The notes beneath the pieces are model-generated. The model saw nothing but the letters and a program-made list of their open reading frames with translations. It searched no databases and was not told where the DNA came from. Positions 36,577 through 47,345 of a DNA stretch of 64,000 nt are shown piece after piece (the first letter of the stretch is position 1; each line of letters begins with the position of its first letter). Source of the stretch: Alphaproteobacteria bacterium (lineage in GTDB: Bacteria; Pseudomonadota; Alphaproteobacteria; ATCC43930; CGMCC-115725); assembly GCA_028871455.1 (NCBI GenBank), contig JAGWNF010000013.1, forward strand, positions 17,024-81,023, given 5' to 3'. Made by a program: the position numbers and the translations under genes.

Positions 36577-37868
36577 CTGAGCGCATTCTGTTCACCAACG
36601 CGCGGCTGCTTGATCCCACCAGCAACCTCGACCGATCCGGCGAGTTGTTGGCCGAGAACGGCGTCATCGCCGCGTTCGGTCCCAATCTGGCACGCGATGG
36701 CTTGGGCGACGACGTGCATGTCGTCGATTGCGCGGGCTGCTGCCTTGCGCCTGGCCTCGTCGATATGCGCGTGCAGCTTCGCGAGCCGGGCGATGAACAT
36801 CAGGAAACGCTAGCGACCGGCGCCGAGTCAGCCGTGGCAGGCGGCATCACCACAATGGCGATGCTGCCGAATACCGCGCCGCCGATCGATGACTACGCTC
36901 TCGTGGAGTTCGTCAGTCGCCGGTCGCGCGAGATCGGTCGCGCCGCCATACGCACGTACGCGGCGGCGACCAAGGGTCTGAAGGGCCGCGAGTTGACCGA
37001 GTACGGCCTGCTCGCCGAGGCGGGTGCAGTTGCCTTCACGGATGGCGTGCGAGCGGTGGCGGACGCCCTGGTGATGCGCCGGGCCCTTTCCTACGCCAGC
37101 ACATTCGACTTGCTGCTCGTTCAACACCCCGAAGAGCCGAGTCTCAGCGCGGGCGGCGCGATGAACGCCGGCGAGATTGCAACGCGGTTGGGTCTCGCCG
37201 GCATTACGGCGGCGGCCGAGACCATCATGGTCGAACGCGACATCCGGCTGGTTGAAATCACCGGCGGCCGCTATCACGCTGCGCACCTGTCGACGGCGGG
37301 CGCCATTGACGCGGTCCGCCGCGCCAAGGCGCGCGGTCTGCCCGTCACCTGCGATACCGCGCCGCATTACTTCGCGCTCAACGAAACGGCGGTTGGCGAC
37401 TACCGAACCTTCGCCAAGGTATCGCCACCGTTGCGCGATGAAGAGGATCGACGCGCCGTGATCGAGGGGCTGAAGGATGGCACGATCGACGCCATCGCCA
37501 GCGACCACACGCCGCAGGACCAGGAATCGAAGCGCCTGCCGTTCGCGTCAGCCGAACCCGGGATCGTCGGCCTCGAGACGCTGCTGCCGCTGGCGCTGGA
37601 ACTTTATCACAATGGCAGCCTGAACCTGCTTCAGGTGGTGCGCGCGTTGTCGCAGCGGCCCGCGGAGATTCTGCGGTTGCCAGGCGGCCACCTCAAGCCG
37701 GGAGCGCCGGCCGATTTCACAATCTTCGATCTCGACCGCCCCTGGCGCATCGATGTCGGCGCCTTGCGCTCCAAATGCAAGAACGCGCCCTACGACGGTC
37801 GGCCGGTGCAGGGCCTGGTCACGCGCACCGTTGTCAGCGGTCGCACGGTTTTCGGCCTCGAAGCCTGA
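36573..37868 (+). CDS. pyrC: Dihydroorotase homologue, probably non-catalytic (PyrX/PyrC' type)
   Basis: This 431-aa amidohydrolase fold lacks the metal site: the HxHxREPG motif of active dihydroorotases reads [11 protein letters not shown], so both histidines are replaced by Arg and Gln. [12 protein letters not shown] keeps part of the later site, and HPEEPSLS replaces the usual HCED-type loop. Such proteins form a structural complex with PyrB in Pseudomonas and many Alphaproteobacteria. The ATG at 36573 overlaps the pyrB stop. An active dihydroorotase would have to be elsewhere in the genome. Confidence 0.9.
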   Translation: MTERILFTNARLLDPTSNLDRSGELLAENGVIAAFGPNLARDGLGDDVHVVDCAGCCLAPGLVDMRVQLREPGDEHQETLATGAESAVAGGITTMAMLPNTAPPIDDYALVEFVSRRSREIGRAAIRTYAAATKGLKGRELTEYGLLAEAGAVAFTDGVRAVADALVMRRALSYASTFDLLLVQHPEEPSLSAGGAMNAGEIATRLGLAGITAAAETIMVERDIRLVEITGGRYHAAHLSTAGAIDAVRRAKARGLPVTCDTAPHYFALNETAVGDYRTFAKVSPPLRDEEDRRAVIEGLKDGTIDAIASDHTPQDQESKRLPFASAEPGIVGLETLLPLALELYHNGSLNLLQVVRALSQRPAEILRLPGGHLKPGAPADFTIFDLDRPWRIDVGALRSKCKNAPYDGRPVQGLVTRTVVSGRTVFGLEA

Positions 37869-37887
37869 GGCGGCGCGAGCCACCGCC

Positions 37888-38514
37888 ATGCCGTCATCGC
37901 TCGACGCCCTCAGCCTATCCTGGGCAACCCTCGCTTGTGCGGTGTTGGCGTATCTGGTGGGCTCGATTCCGTTCGGTTTGATTTTGACGCGTATCGCTGG
38001 CCTGGGCGATGTGCGGCAGATCGGTTCCGGCAACATCGGCGCCACCAACGTATTGCGCACCGGCCGCAAGGGCTTGGCTGCCGCAACACTGATCCTCGAC
38101 GCCGGTAAAGGTGCGATTGCGGTCGTGATAGCCGGCCGCTTTGGGCCGGAGTTTGCCGCGGTCGCCGCGTTGGCCGCGGTGTTGGGCCACCTCTTTCCAG
38201 TGTGGCTTCGATTCAAGGGCGGCAAGGGCGTCGCGACATCGGCTGGCGTCTTGCTCGCCTACAACCCGCCGGTGGCGTTGGCGGCGATCGCAACATGGCT
38301 GATCGTCGCAACCGTCTTTCGTTATTCGTCTCTCGCTGCGCTTGCCGCCGCCTTTCTGGCGCCGTGCTGGGCGTGGCTCGTGGGACCGCGCGATGCGCTT
38401 CCGATCGCGGTCGTCGCCATCATCGCGCTGCTCGTCGTGCTGTGTCATGTGGACAATGTGCGCCGGCTGGCGCGCGGCGCCGAGACTAAGATCCGGCTCG
38501 GCGGCAAAGGATGA
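37888..38514 (+). CDS. plsY: Glycerol-3-phosphate acyltransferase PlsY
   Basis: This 208-aa polytopic membrane enzyme acylates glycerol 3-phosphate from acyl-phosphate. It shows [15 protein letters not shown], the [17 protein letters not shown] loop and [14 protein letters not shown]. The frame is open upstream through pyrC, but the ATG at 37888 matches the family start. It is coupled to dprA by an ATGA overlap. Confidence 0.95.
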   Translation: MPSSLDALSLSWATLACAVLAYLVGSIPFGLILTRIAGLGDVRQIGSGNIGATNVLRTGRKGLAAATLILDAGKGAIAVVIAGRFGPEFAAVAALAAVLGHLFPVWLRFKGGKGVATSAGVLLAYNPPVALAAIATWLIVATVFRYSSLAALAAAFLAPCWAWLVGPRDALPIAVVAIIALLVVLCHVDNVRRLARGAETKIRLGGKG

Positions 38515-39623
38515 CAGGCGTCTTGTCGCCGGCCGAGCGGCTCGCGTGGTTGCGATTGACCCGCAGCGAGAATGTCGGACCCGTCACGTTCCACCAGCTT
38601 ATCGCGCGCTTCGGTACCGCCACTGCGGCACTCGACGCCCTGCCCGAGATTGCGCGGCGTGGTGGCCGTGCCAGGCCGCTGGGCGTCTTCGCCGAATCCG
38701 AAGCCGAACGGGAAACCGAATCCGTGGCGCGGTTCGGCGCCCGCCTGGTCGCCCGCGGCGAGCCGGATTATCCACCGGCGCTTGCGGCAATCGAGGACGC
38801 ACCGCCGCTGTTGGCCATGAAGGGACGCGTGGACCTCACGATGCGCCGCGGCGTCGCCGTGGTCGGTGCACGCAACGCCTCCGCCAACGGTCGACGCTTT
38901 GCCCGCGATGTCGCTGCCGGCCTCGGTGAGGCCGGTCTGGTCGTTATTTCGGGACTGGCGCGCGGCATCGATGCCGCAGCCCACCAGGGCGCGCTCGACA
39001 CCGGCACGGTCGCGGTGCTCGCCGGCGGTATCGACACGGTTTATCCCGAAGAAAACCGCAGTCTGCACGAGACAATCACCGAACGTGGCCTGCTCGTTGC
39101 CGAAATGCCGCTCGGCACGGTGCCACAGGCGCGGCACTTTCCGCGCCGCAATCGGATCATTTCAGGCATTGCCCTCGGCGTGCTGGTGGTTGAAGCGGCC
39201 GAGCGCTCGGGCTCGTTGATCACCGCGCGCTTCGCGTTGGAACAAGGCCGCGAGGTGTTTGCGGTTCCGGGATCGCCGCTTGATCCACGCGCCAAGGGCA
39301 CGAATCGTCTGCTACGCGACGGTGCGACGCTCGTCGAAAGCGCCGACGATATTCTGCGGGAACTCGCGCCGCAGCTTGGTGCACCGCTCGCCGAGCACAA
39401 AACCTCCGCATTTTCCGCCGCGCCCGCGACCGAAACCGGCCCGAAAGACCTCGCCGCGGCGCGCGAAATCGTGCTCGGCTTGCTCTCGCCCGCCCCCTTG
39501 CCGGTTGACGAATTGCTCCGGCAGTGCCAAATGTCGCCCGCCGTCGTCCTCACGATCGTGCTGGAACTTGAGCTTGCAGGCCGAGTCGCGCGTCAGCCGG
39601 GGAACGCCTTAACCTTGCTTTAA
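38511..39623 (+). CDS. dprA: DNA-processing protein DprA
   Basis: This 370-aa protein loads RecA on incoming single-stranded DNA in transformation. The Rossmann-like core reads [19 protein letters not shown], then [17 protein letters not shown] and [12 protein letters not shown]-terminal winged-helix DML1-like domain covers about 305-370. No other competence gene is near, as is usual. Confidence 0.95.
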   Translation: MTGVLSPAERLAWLRLTRSENVGPVTFHQLIARFGTATAALDALPEIARRGGRARPLGVFAESEAERETESVARFGARLVARGEPDYPPALAAIEDAPPLLAMKGRVDLTMRRGVAVVGARNASANGRRFARDVAAGLGEAGLVVISGLARGIDAAAHQGALDTGTVAVLAGGIDTVYPEENRSLHETITERGLLVAEMPLGTVPQARHFPRRNRIISGIALGVLVVEAAERSGSLITARFALEQGREVFAVPGSPLDPRAKGTNRLLRDGATLVESADDILRELAPQLGAPLAEHKTSAFSAAPATETGPKDLAAAREIVLGLLSPAPLPVDELLRQCQMSPAVVLTIVLELELAGRVARQPGNALTLL

Positions 39624-39673
39624 CCATAAATCACCCTATTTCACAGGTCTCGATCCCCACTCTTGGCGGAAAT

Positions 39674-42328
39674 ATGAACGTCGTCATCGTTGAATCGCCG
39701 GCTAAGGCGAAAACCATCAACAAGTATCTCGGCAAGGATTTCAAAGTCCTCGCCAGCTACGGACACGTCCGCGACCTGCCGGCGAAGGACGGCTCGGTAC
39801 GTCCGGACGAAGATTTCGCGATGTCGTGGGCGATCGACCAGCGCGCCGACAAGCGGCTCAAGGAAATCGCAACCGCAGTCAAAGGCGCCCAGCATCTCTA
39901 TCTCGCAACCGATCCGGATCGCGAAGGCGAAGCGATCTCGTGGCACGTGCAGGAGATTTTGCGTCAGCGCAAGGCGCTCCAGGGTGTCGACGTCAAACGC
40001 GTGGTGTTCAACGAGGTCACCAAAGCCGCGGTGCAGGAAGCGTTCCGACATCCCCGCGAATTGGATCGCGAGTTGATCGACGCCTACATGGCGCGCCGCG
40101 CCCTCGACTATCTTGTCGGATTCACGCTCTCGCCGGTGCTCTGGCGCAAGCTCCCGGGCAGCCGTTCGGCCGGTCGCGTACAGTCGGTGGCGTTGCGGCT
40201 GATCTGCGAGCGCGAAGCCGAAGTCGAGGCCTTCAAGCCGCGCGAATACTGGTCGATCGAGGTCGATTTCCTCACTCGATCGGGCGACCGGTTCACGGCT
40301 CGCCTGACCCATCTGAACGGCCAAAAGCTCGACAAATTCGACCTCGCCACCGAGCAGCAGGCGCGCGAAGCGGCCGATGCCATTCTGAAACATCTCGACT
40401 ACGCCGTGGCAACCGTCGAGAAGAAGCAGATCCGTCGCAATCCGCCGCCGCCCTTCACAACATCGACTCTTCAGCAGGAAGCGTCTCGTAAGCTTGGCCT
40501 CGGCGCATCGCGCACCATGCGCACCGCACAGCGGCTCTACGAGGGCATTGATATCGGCGGCGAGACGGTTGGCCTCATCACATACATGCGAACCGACGGC
40601 GTCTCGCTGTCGAACGAGGCGATCGCTGCGGCGCGCGAGATGATCGCCACCCAATACGGTCCACAATACCGGCCCGACGAGCCGCGCATCTACCGCAACG
40701 CCGCCAAGAACGCGCAGGAAGCGCACGAGGCGATTCGTCCAACCGACATGCATCGCCGTCCCGAGAGCCTGCCGGGTCATCTCGATTCGGACGAGCGCCG
40801 GCTCTATGAGTTAGTATGGAAGCGCGCGGTCGCGAGTCAGATGTCGTCCGCAGCGATCGATCAGGTCGCGATCGATATCATGCCGGCCGACGGCACCGTC
40901 ACGTTGCGCGCTACCGGTTCGACCGTCGTGTTCGACGGCTTCCTAACGCTCTACACGGAAGATGCGGACGATCCCGAAGGCGACGAGGAAACCCGCCGCC
41001 TGCCAACGCTCAACGAGCGCGACGCGCTGACGCGCGACAAGGTCGACCCGCAGCAGCATTTCACGCAACCGCCGCCACGCTACACCGAGGCGAGTTTGGT
41101 CAAGAAACTCGAGGAGCTCGGCATCGGCCGGCCGTCGACTTACGCCTCGACGATGCAAGTACTGCAAGATCGGAAATACGTGCGTCTCGACAAGAAGCGG
41201 TTGATCCCCGAAGACCGCGGCCGCCTCGTCACGGCGTTCCTGATGGAATTCTTCAAACGCTACGTCGAATACGACTTCACCGCCGATCTCGAGAACAAGC
41301 TCGACGACATTTCCGGCGGTCGCGTCGACTGGAAGCGGGTGCTGGAGGAATTCTGGCGTGACTTCTCTGCCGCGGTCGCGGGCACCAAGGACCTCAATAT
41401 CACCCAGGTCATCGACACGCTCGACGAAGAACTGGGGCGTCATTTCTTTCCCGAGCGCGCTGACGGCAGCGATGCCCGTCTCTGCCCGATTTGCGGTCAA
41501 GGACGCCTGGGTCTGAAGCTCGGTCGCTTCGGCGCCTTCATCGGCTGCTCGCGTTATCCGGAATGCCGATATACCCGTGCCCTCGGCGTTCACTCGGACG
41601 CTGATGCGGCCGCGGCTGAGCCACGCGAACTCGGCACCGATCCCAAGACCGGTTTGCCGGTGACGCTGAAAAAAGGCCCCTACGGACCCTACGTGCAATT
41701 GGGTGAAACGCCGCCCAAGCCGCCGCGCGAAAAAGGTAAGCGCGCGAAGAAATCCGAGACGCCAGCCGCCGAAAAGCCGAAACGCGCCTCCCTACCCAAA
41801 GGCGTGTCACCGGCCGACATCGATCTCGAGAAAGCCCTCAAACTGCTGGCCTTGCCGCGCGAGGTCGGACCGCATCCACAGGACGGCGAGATAATTGTTG
41901 CCGGTGTCGGCCGCTTCGGCCCGTATATCCGGCACGGCAAGGTCTACAAGTCGCTGGCGGCGGACGACGACGTGCTGACCATCGGTCTCAACCGCGCCGT
42001 TAGTTTGTTGGCGGAGCCGCGCAAGTTCCGGCGCGGCGCGCCCGAGCCGATCAAGGAGCTCGGCGAGCATCCGGCCAACGGCGGACCGGTGCGGATCTAC
42101 AACGGCAAGTACGGCGCCTATGTCAGCCACGACAGCATTAACGCGACGCTCCCCGGCGGCATGGCACCCGAGGAGCTAACGATGGATCGCGCCGTCGAGC
42201 TCTTGGCGGAGCGCGCGGCCCGAGCCGGCGGCCGTCGCAGCGGACGCGGCCGCGGCCGCACAACGAAAGCCCAAAGTGAAGCGAAGAAACCCGCAAAGAA
42301 GAAACAGGCCGCGACCGCGGCGGAATGA
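39674..42328 (+). CDS. topA: DNA topoisomerase I
   Basis: This 884-aa type IA topoisomerase relaxes negative supercoils. The TOPRIM domain is at the start (VIVESPAKAKTINKYLG, DPDREGEAISWH), the active-site Tyr is in LITYMRTDGVS near residue 303, and one C4 zinc ribbon CPICGQGRLGLK.GRFGAFIGC is near 604. Three topo-C repeat modules follow and the tail is Lys/Arg rich. The last 53 bp overlap the longest rnr frame. Confidence 0.97.
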   Translation: MNVVIVESPAKAKTINKYLGKDFKVLASYGHVRDLPAKDGSVRPDEDFAMSWAIDQRADKRLKEIATAVKGAQHLYLATDPDREGEAISWHVQEILRQRKALQGVDVKRVVFNEVTKAAVQEAFRHPRELDRELIDAYMARRALDYLVGFTLSPVLWRKLPGSRSAGRVQSVALRLICEREAEVEAFKPREYWSIEVDFLTRSGDRFTARLTHLNGQKLDKFDLATEQQAREAADAILKHLDYAVATVEKKQIRRNPPPPFTTSTLQQEASRKLGLGASRTMRTAQRLYEGIDIGGETVGLITYMRTDGVSLSNEAIAAAREMIATQYGPQYRPDEPRIYRNAAKNAQEAHEAIRPTDMHRRPESLPGHLDSDERRLYELVWKRAVASQMSSAAIDQVAIDIMPADGTVTLRATGSTVVFDGFLTLYTEDADDPEGDEETRRLPTLNERDALTRDKVDPQQHFTQPPPRYTEASLVKKLEELGIGRPSTYASTMQVLQDRKYVRLDKKRLIPEDRGRLVTAFLMEFFKRYVEYDFTADLENKLDDISGGRVDWKRVLEEFWRDFSAAVAGTKDLNITQVIDTLDEELGRHFFPERADGSDARLCPICGQGRLGLKLGRFGAFIGCSRYPECRYTRALGVHSDADAAAAEPRELGTDPKTGLPVTLKKGPYGPYVQLGETPPKPPREKGKRAKKSETPAAEKPKRASLPKGVSPADIDLEKALKLLALPREVGPHPQDGEIIVAGVGRFGPYIRHGKVYKSLAADDDVLTIGLNRAVSLLAEPRKFRRGAPEPIKELGEHPANGGPVRIYNGKYGAYVSHDSINATLPGGMAPEELTMDRAVELLAERAARAGGRRSGRGRGRTTKAQSEAKKPAKKKQAATAAE

Positions 42329-44327
42329 CCACCGTCCGCGCAGCGGCGAGCACGAGCTGCGCGGCGTATTGCCGGAAATCGGCATTGTCGAAATAACCGG
42401 CGTCGACCTCGACGGCGAAATGCAGGGCCGTCCCGTCGGCGTACCCGGCCCTGCACCGAACATCGTCGTCGTCGCGGAGCGTGGCGCACCGGCCCTCGGC
42501 GTCGGCGAGCGCGCCGTCGCTCGTTTCAGCCGGACCGGTCACAATCTCTATGAAGCCCGCATCTTGCGAGCGGTCGGCGGCGCGCCTGACCGGGTCGTTG
42601 GCATCTATCGCGTCACGCCCGAGGGTGGCCGTATCGAACCTACCGACCGTAAGGTCCGCAGTGAGTTCCGCGTCGCCGCTGGCGACACCAAAGGTGCCGC
42701 CTCCGGTGAAATCGTCCTAGCCGAGGTGGCCGGCCAAGCGCGGATGGGATTGCCGGCGGCGCGCATCGTCGAGCGCATTGGCGACAGCGCCAATCCGCGC
42801 GCGTTCAGCGTCATCGCCATCCACAGTCACGGCATTCCGGTCCCCTTCCCCAAAGCGGCGACCGATCTCGCGACCGCGGCCAAGCCGGTCCCGCTCGGTG
42901 ACCGGGCCGACTTGCGCGAAGTACCGCTAGTCACGATCGACGGGGCCGACGCGCGGGACTTCGATGATGCCGTCTGGGCCACGCCCGATTCCGAACGCGA
43001 CGGCGGTTGGCATGCGATCGTCGCGATTGCCGATGTCGCGCACTATGTCCGAACGGGTAACGCGCTCGATGCTGCAGCGCGCGAGCGCGGCAACTCTGTT
43101 TATTTCCCCGACCGGGTCGTGCCCATGCTGCCTGAAGCGCTTTCGAACGAACTTTGCTCGTTGAAGCCGGGCGTCGATCGCGCGTGCATGGCGGTCGATC
43201 TGTGGATCGATCCCGAGGGTCACCTCATCCGACACCGCTTCCGCCGCGGCCTGATGCGTTCGGCAGCGCGACTGACCTACGACGAGGTGCAAGATGCCAT
43301 CGACGGCCGGCCAAACGAAAAGACGGCTTCACTCCTCGATCGTGCGCTCAAACCGCTTTACGGCGTCTATCGCGCGCTTGAGCGGGCGCGTACGGCACGC
43401 GGTACGCTCGACATCGACGTCGCCGAGCGGCGGATCCTGCTGGATCCAAGCGGCCGGATCGCGCGGATCGAACCCCGCGAGCGGCTCGAAAGCCACAAGC
43501 TCATCGAAGAACTGATGATCGCCGCGAACGTAGCCGCTGCCGAGACGCTTGAGCGGCTCGAGCAGCCATGCATGTACCGTGTGCACGATTCACCCGACCC
43601 AGAAAAACTCGCATCGCTTGCACGTTTTCTCGATGGCATCGGCATTCGCGGCTTGACGCTCGCGAAGGGACAGGTGATTCAGCCACGCCAATTCAACGCG
43701 ATCCTGCACCGCGCGAAAGGCACGCCCTACGAACGCCTAGTCAACGCACTGGTCCTACGGAGCCAAGCCCAGGCCGAATACAGCTCCGAGAACATTGGCC
43801 ATTTCGGCTTGTCGCTACGGCGTTACGCCCACTTCACGTCGCCGATCCGGCGCTATGCCGACTTGCTGGTACACCGCGCGCTGATCTCCGGACAGCGTTT
43901 CGGCGGCGATGGACTGCCGCGCGCGCAAGAAGACTTCAAGGCGATCGGCGCTCATATCTCGATGACCGAACGGCGCGCCGCAGCCGCCGAGCGCAGCGCC
44001 ACCGATCGCTATACCGCGGCTTATCTGGCCGAACGCGTCGGCGCGGAATTCACAAGCCGGATCAATGGCGTAACCCGCGCCGGCCTGTTCGTGACGCTGG
44101 ACGAGACCGGCGCTGATGGCCTGATCCCCATCCGGACACTGCCGGGTGACTACTACGTCCACGATGAGAAAAGCCACAGTCTCACGGGGCGGCGCTCGAG
44201 GCGGCGCTACGTTCTCGGCGACCGCGTCCGCGTCCGTCTCGATGAAGCCAATACGGTGACCGGTAGTTTGGTCTTCGCCATCATCGATGATGCATCGCGT
44301 CGCGAGCTAAAACAGCGACTTCGTTAA
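42276..44327 (+). CDS. rnr: Ribonuclease R, lacking the N-terminal helix-turn-helix domain
   Basis: This 3'-5' exoribonuclease is at most 683 aa, against roughly 720-800 usually. The RNB active site DGADARDFDDAVW is near residue 224 and the C-terminal S1 domain (INGVTRAGLFVTLDETGADGLIP) is complete. The usual N-terminal winged-helix region (about 90 residues) is missing: homology begins at LPEIGIVEITGVD, right after the topA stop. Possible starts are GTG 42276, inside topA, or TTG 42369. A deletion at the topA-rnr junction is likely. Confidence 0.88.
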   Translation: MKRRNPQRRNRPRPRRNDHRPRSGEHELRGVLPEIGIVEITGVDLDGEMQGRPVGVPGPAPNIVVVAERGAPALGVGERAVARFSRTGHNLYEARILRAVGGAPDRVVGIYRVTPEGGRIEPTDRKVRSEFRVAAGDTKGAASGEIVLAEVAGQARMGLPAARIVERIGDSANPRAFSVIAIHSHGIPVPFPKAATDLATAAKPVPLGDRADLREVPLVTIDGADARDFDDAVWATPDSERDGGWHAIVAIADVAHYVRTGNALDAAARERGNSVYFPDRVVPMLPEALSNELCSLKPGVDRACMAVDLWIDPEGHLIRHRFRRGLMRSAARLTYDEVQDAIDGRPNEKTASLLDRALKPLYGVYRALERARTARGTLDIDVAERRILLDPSGRIARIEPRERLESHKLIEELMIAANVAAAETLERLEQPCMYRVHDSPDPEKLASLARFLDGIGIRGLTLAKGQVIQPRQFNAILHRAKGTPYERLVNALVLRSQAQAEYSSENIGHFGLSLRRYAHFTSPIRRYADLLVHRALISGQRFGGDGLPRAQEDFKAIGAHISMTERRAAAAERSATDRYTAAYLAERVGAEFTSRINGVTRAGLFVTLDETGADGLIPIRTLPGDYYVHDEKSHSLTGRRSRRRYVLGDRVRVRLDEANTVTGSLVFAIIDDASRRELKQRLR

Positions 44328-44458
44328 CCATCGCTTGCCGCACATAAAGCACGTTTGCCGGCGATCCGAACCGCGCCGTTAACGCTATATGTTCTTGCAA
44401 CCCGCGATGCATGAAGGCAACAATGGTTGCGGTGGAGAAACATTAATTTCAGCCAACC

Positions 44459-46051
44459 ATGATGGTCGCGGGGGAAGGTCGTCCAAGTCTCCGATTTGTG
44501 CCCGGAGTCCTAGCCAAAGCGGCGGTTTTCTCGGTTCTTGCACTCTGCGCGTGCGCCGCACAATCCGCCAAAGGCGGCGGCATTCAAGCGATGCCGCAAG
44601 CCAATAGCGACGAATCCCAGCTGTTCAGCGAGACCTACCAGAGCGTCATCGAATATCACATCGATCCGACTCGCGCTGACACGCTGTCCATGGCGGCGCT
44701 TGGCGACCTCTCGAATCTCGATTTCGATCTCACGATTACCCGCGATGCGGGCGACGTGGCGTTGCGTGACGGCGACCGCATCTGGCGCGTTCACGCACCG
44801 GCGCCATTCGACACCGCCGACTGGGGTACGCTGACAGCGACCTTGGTGGCCGCGGCGCGGGACGCGTCACCTAAGGTCGCCGCCATTGCGCCCGACAAGC
44901 TCGAGCAAGCACTGATCGACCATATGTTGGCAACCCTCGATAGGTTCTCGCATTATGCCCGGCCAGCGTTGGCGCGCGAATGGCGGGCGGCTCGTGATGG
45001 CTACGGCGGTATTGGCATCGTGCTTGGCAACGAGCCGAGCACGCGGATCACCGCCATCATGGCGAACTCGCCCGCTGCGAAAGCCGGCGTCCACATCGAC
45101 GATCGCATCGTCATGCTCAACGGCGTTTCGTCCAAGGTGTTGACGCCAGAGGAATTGCGTGACCGGTTGCGCGGTCCCGCCATGACCACCCTGGTCCTCG
45201 GCATCCAACGTGCCGGCCTGGAAAGGCCTTTGAAGCTGACCCTCCAACGCGCGCATCTCGTGCCCCCGAGCGTCACCTTGCGGGAGCGGGGCGATATCGC
45301 CGTAATCCGGATCACCAGCTTCAACCAGCAGACCGGCGATAGCGTGGTCGATGTCCTCGCCCGTGCCCATCGGGAAATGGGCGACCGCCTGAAGGGGCTG
45401 GTGCTCGATCTGCGCGGAAATCCGGGGGGACTCCTCGACCAGGCGGTTGCCGTGGCGAGTCAGTTCCTCGACGGCGGGACCATTGCCACGACGATCGGCC
45501 GCAATCCTGAAAGCTTTCAGTATTTCGCGGCGCCGACCGACTACCATGCTGAGACTCTTCCGCTGGTGGTGCTGGTCAATGGTGGCTCGGCGTCGGCGTC
45601 GGAAATTGTTGCATCGGCACTCCAGGATGCCGGCCGCGCCATCGTCGTCGGTACCTCGTCCTTCGGCAAGGGCACGGTGCAGACGGTGCTACGGACGTCC
45701 AATGACGGCGAACTGACCGTGACCTGGGCGCGTTTGATCACGCCCAAGGGTTATTTCCTGCATCACCATGGTGTTGTCCCGACCGTCTGCACCTCGAACG
45801 TGCCACCAAGCATCGACGCTGGGGTCGTCCTGGCGAGCAGCCCGGCACCGGCGCTGATGAAGCCGCGCGACACCCTTGACGACGCCGGCTGGGTCGCACT
45901 TCGTGCGGCCTGCCCTGCCGAACTGGAGCATGCCGCGCTGGACCTCCGGATCGCCAGCCGTCTGCTCAACGAGCCGACGGTCTACGCGCGGATGCTCGGA
46001 AACAGCCCGGTCCGGCTTGCACACAACTTCCACTCGGCCTCGACGCACTGA
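44459..46051 (+). CDS. S41 family C-terminal processing peptidase
   Basis: This 530-aa envelope protease has a hydrophobic leader at about 18-36 ending in LALCAC, a possible lipobox. A PDZ domain covers about 175-260. The catalytic domain has KGLVLDLRGNPGGLLD, the Ser in NGGSASASEIVA and the Lys in SFGKGTVQT. These proteases clip or degrade misfolded and specific periplasmic proteins. The gene stands alone between rnr and an exported hypothetical. Confidence 0.92.
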   Translation: MMVAGEGRPSLRFVPGVLAKAAVFSVLALCACAAQSAKGGGIQAMPQANSDESQLFSETYQSVIEYHIDPTRADTLSMAALGDLSNLDFDLTITRDAGDVALRDGDRIWRVHAPAPFDTADWGTLTATLVAAARDASPKVAAIAPDKLEQALIDHMLATLDRFSHYARPALAREWRAARDGYGGIGIVLGNEPSTRITAIMANSPAAKAGVHIDDRIVMLNGVSSKVLTPEELRDRLRGPAMTTLVLGIQRAGLERPLKLTLQRAHLVPPSVTLRERGDIAVIRITSFNQQTGDSVVDVLARAHREMGDRLKGLVLDLRGNPGGLLDQAVAVASQFLDGGTIATTIGRNPESFQYFAAPTDYHAETLPLVVLVNGGSASASEIVASALQDAGRAIVVGTSSFGKGTVQTVLRTSNDGELTVTWARLITPKGYFLHHHGVVPTVCTSNVPPSIDAGVVLASSPAPALMKPRDTLDDAGWVALRAACPAELEHAALDLRIASRLLNEPTVYARMLGNSPVRLAHNFHSASTH

Positions 46052-46069
46052 GTCCGCCGGCCGGCTGAT

Positions 46070-46522
46070 TTACGTCCTGCCTGCGCTGCAGAATCGCCAG
46101 ACGTGACCGTGGCGGGCGTAGAGGAGCAGGTAATGATGTTCGTCGGCATCGGCGATCAGGACGACGAGTCGATCGCCGAGGCAGCTGTGGTCGGGCTGAA
46201 CCGGTGCACTGAGCCGCTTCGCCCGAGCACAAGCCGCGACGATCGACGGCAACGGACCCCGGACGGCAGCGAGTAGCGCGCCGTCGAGCGAGACGTGATA
46301 GCGCCAAGCAGTACCGTTCTTGACCGAGGCGCGCACTTCGATCCGGCCCAGCCGCGACTTATAATAGCCGGCCTCATGTTCGCCATCGGCCCGTCCGGGC
46401 CCGATCGGATGAAAGGCAATAGCGGCGCAGATTCGCGACGACAGTCGCTCCGCCGCTCGTCCAGGCAGTCCGACTCCGACAACGGCCAGCACGGCGGTCA
46501 GCACGAAAGCGAAGCGCAGCAT
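46070..46522 (-). CDS. Hypothetical exported protein
   Basis: This 150-aa protein has a clear signal peptide (LRFAFVLTAVLAVVGVGLPG after the Met; cleavage near GRAAE). The mature part has three cysteines (ICAA, AACARA, HSCLG) and a fourth near the end (WRFCSAG), so disulphides are plausible. I recognise no family. It is convergent with the S41 gene and divergent from DUF1194 across 79 bp. Confidence 0.75.
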   Translation of the reverse strand: MLRFAFVLTAVLAVVGVGLPGRAAERLSSRICAAIAFHPIGPGRADGEHEAGYYKSRLGRIEVRASVKNGTAWRYHVSLDGALLAAVRGPLPSIVAACARAKRLSAPVQPDHSCLGDRLVVLIADADEHHYLLLYARHGHVWRFCSAGRT

Positions 46523-46601
46523 TGGGCGGGATTATGTTGGGCTGCCGCCGACGCTGCAAGCATGCTCGCCAAAGGCGAGCGTTTGTTGTTTGCTGCGGCA
46601 A

Positions 46602-47345
46602 ATGAAGCTCCTGATCGGGATTGGGGTGCTCCTCGTGCTGCTCACTGGGACGGCACGAGCCGCGGATACTGACCTCGCGCTCGTCATGGCTATCGACGTT
46701 TCAGGCAGCATCGATCCGGCTGAATACCGGCTCCAGCACGAAGGCATCGCCCGTGCCTTCGAAAATCCGGCGGTCCTATCGGCTATCGCCGGCGGCACGC
46801 ACGGTGCGATCGACGTCACGGTGATGGAGTGGTCGGACCGCAACAAGCAGGTCATCATTGTGCCGTGGACGCGCGTTTCGGATCAGTCCTCGGCGGCGGC
46901 CTTCGCCGATCACGTCCGGGCTGCACATCGGACATCGGCCGGCCTGACTGCGATCGGCGACGCGATGCTCGCCGCCGCCGCAACGTTCACGACGCTTCAC
47001 GATCATCCAGCCCGCCGTGTCATCGATATTTCGGGCGACGGCATGACCAATATCGGACCCGATCCCGCCGCAGTTCGCGATACGCTGGTGGCGCGCGGCA
47101 TTGTCATCAACGGCCTCGCCATTCTTCAGCACGAAACTTGGCTCTCGAGCTATTACGATCAATACGTCGTCGGAGGGTCCGGCGCGTTCCTGCTCGATGT
47201 GCAGAACTACGCCTCGTTCGCCAAGGCGATGCAGGAAAAGCTGGTCAACGAGATCGCCTCGGGACCGGCGCGCCAGAAACGTTTCGGCCGGGCACGAGGC
47301 TCGGCCGAACCGAAATCAGCGACGCAACTCGTTCAGATGCAATAG
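46602..47345 (+). CDS. DUF1194 (von Willebrand factor A-like) exported protein
   Basis: This 247-aa protein has a signal peptide (KLLIGIGVLLVLLTGTARA after the Met). The mature part begins with a vWA-like core: MAIDVSGSIDPAEY carries the MIDAS DxSxS motif, and VIDISGDGMTNIG is later. This matches DUF1194, an alphaproteobacterial exported family of unknown role, possibly protein binding through a metal. A TTG four codons upstream is in frame; the ATG at 46602 is preferred. The 3' end overlaps the decarboxylase by 13 bp. Confidence 0.88.
   Translation: MKLLIGIGVLLVLLTGTARAADTDLALVMAIDVSGSIDPAEYRLQHEGIARAFENPAVLSAIAGGTHGAIDVTVMEWSDRNKQVIIVPWTRVSDQSSAAAFADHVRAAHRTSAGLTAIGDAMLAAAATFTTLHDHPARRVIDISGDGMTNIGPDPAAVRDTLVARGIVINGLAILQHETWLSSYYDQYVVGGSGAFLLDVQNYASFAKAMQEKLVNEIASGPARQKRFGRARGSAEPKSATQLVQMQ

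Noticed and set aside
39641..40780. 379-codon minus frame opposite topA
   Set aside because: Antisense shadow of topA, which is beyond doubt the real gene.
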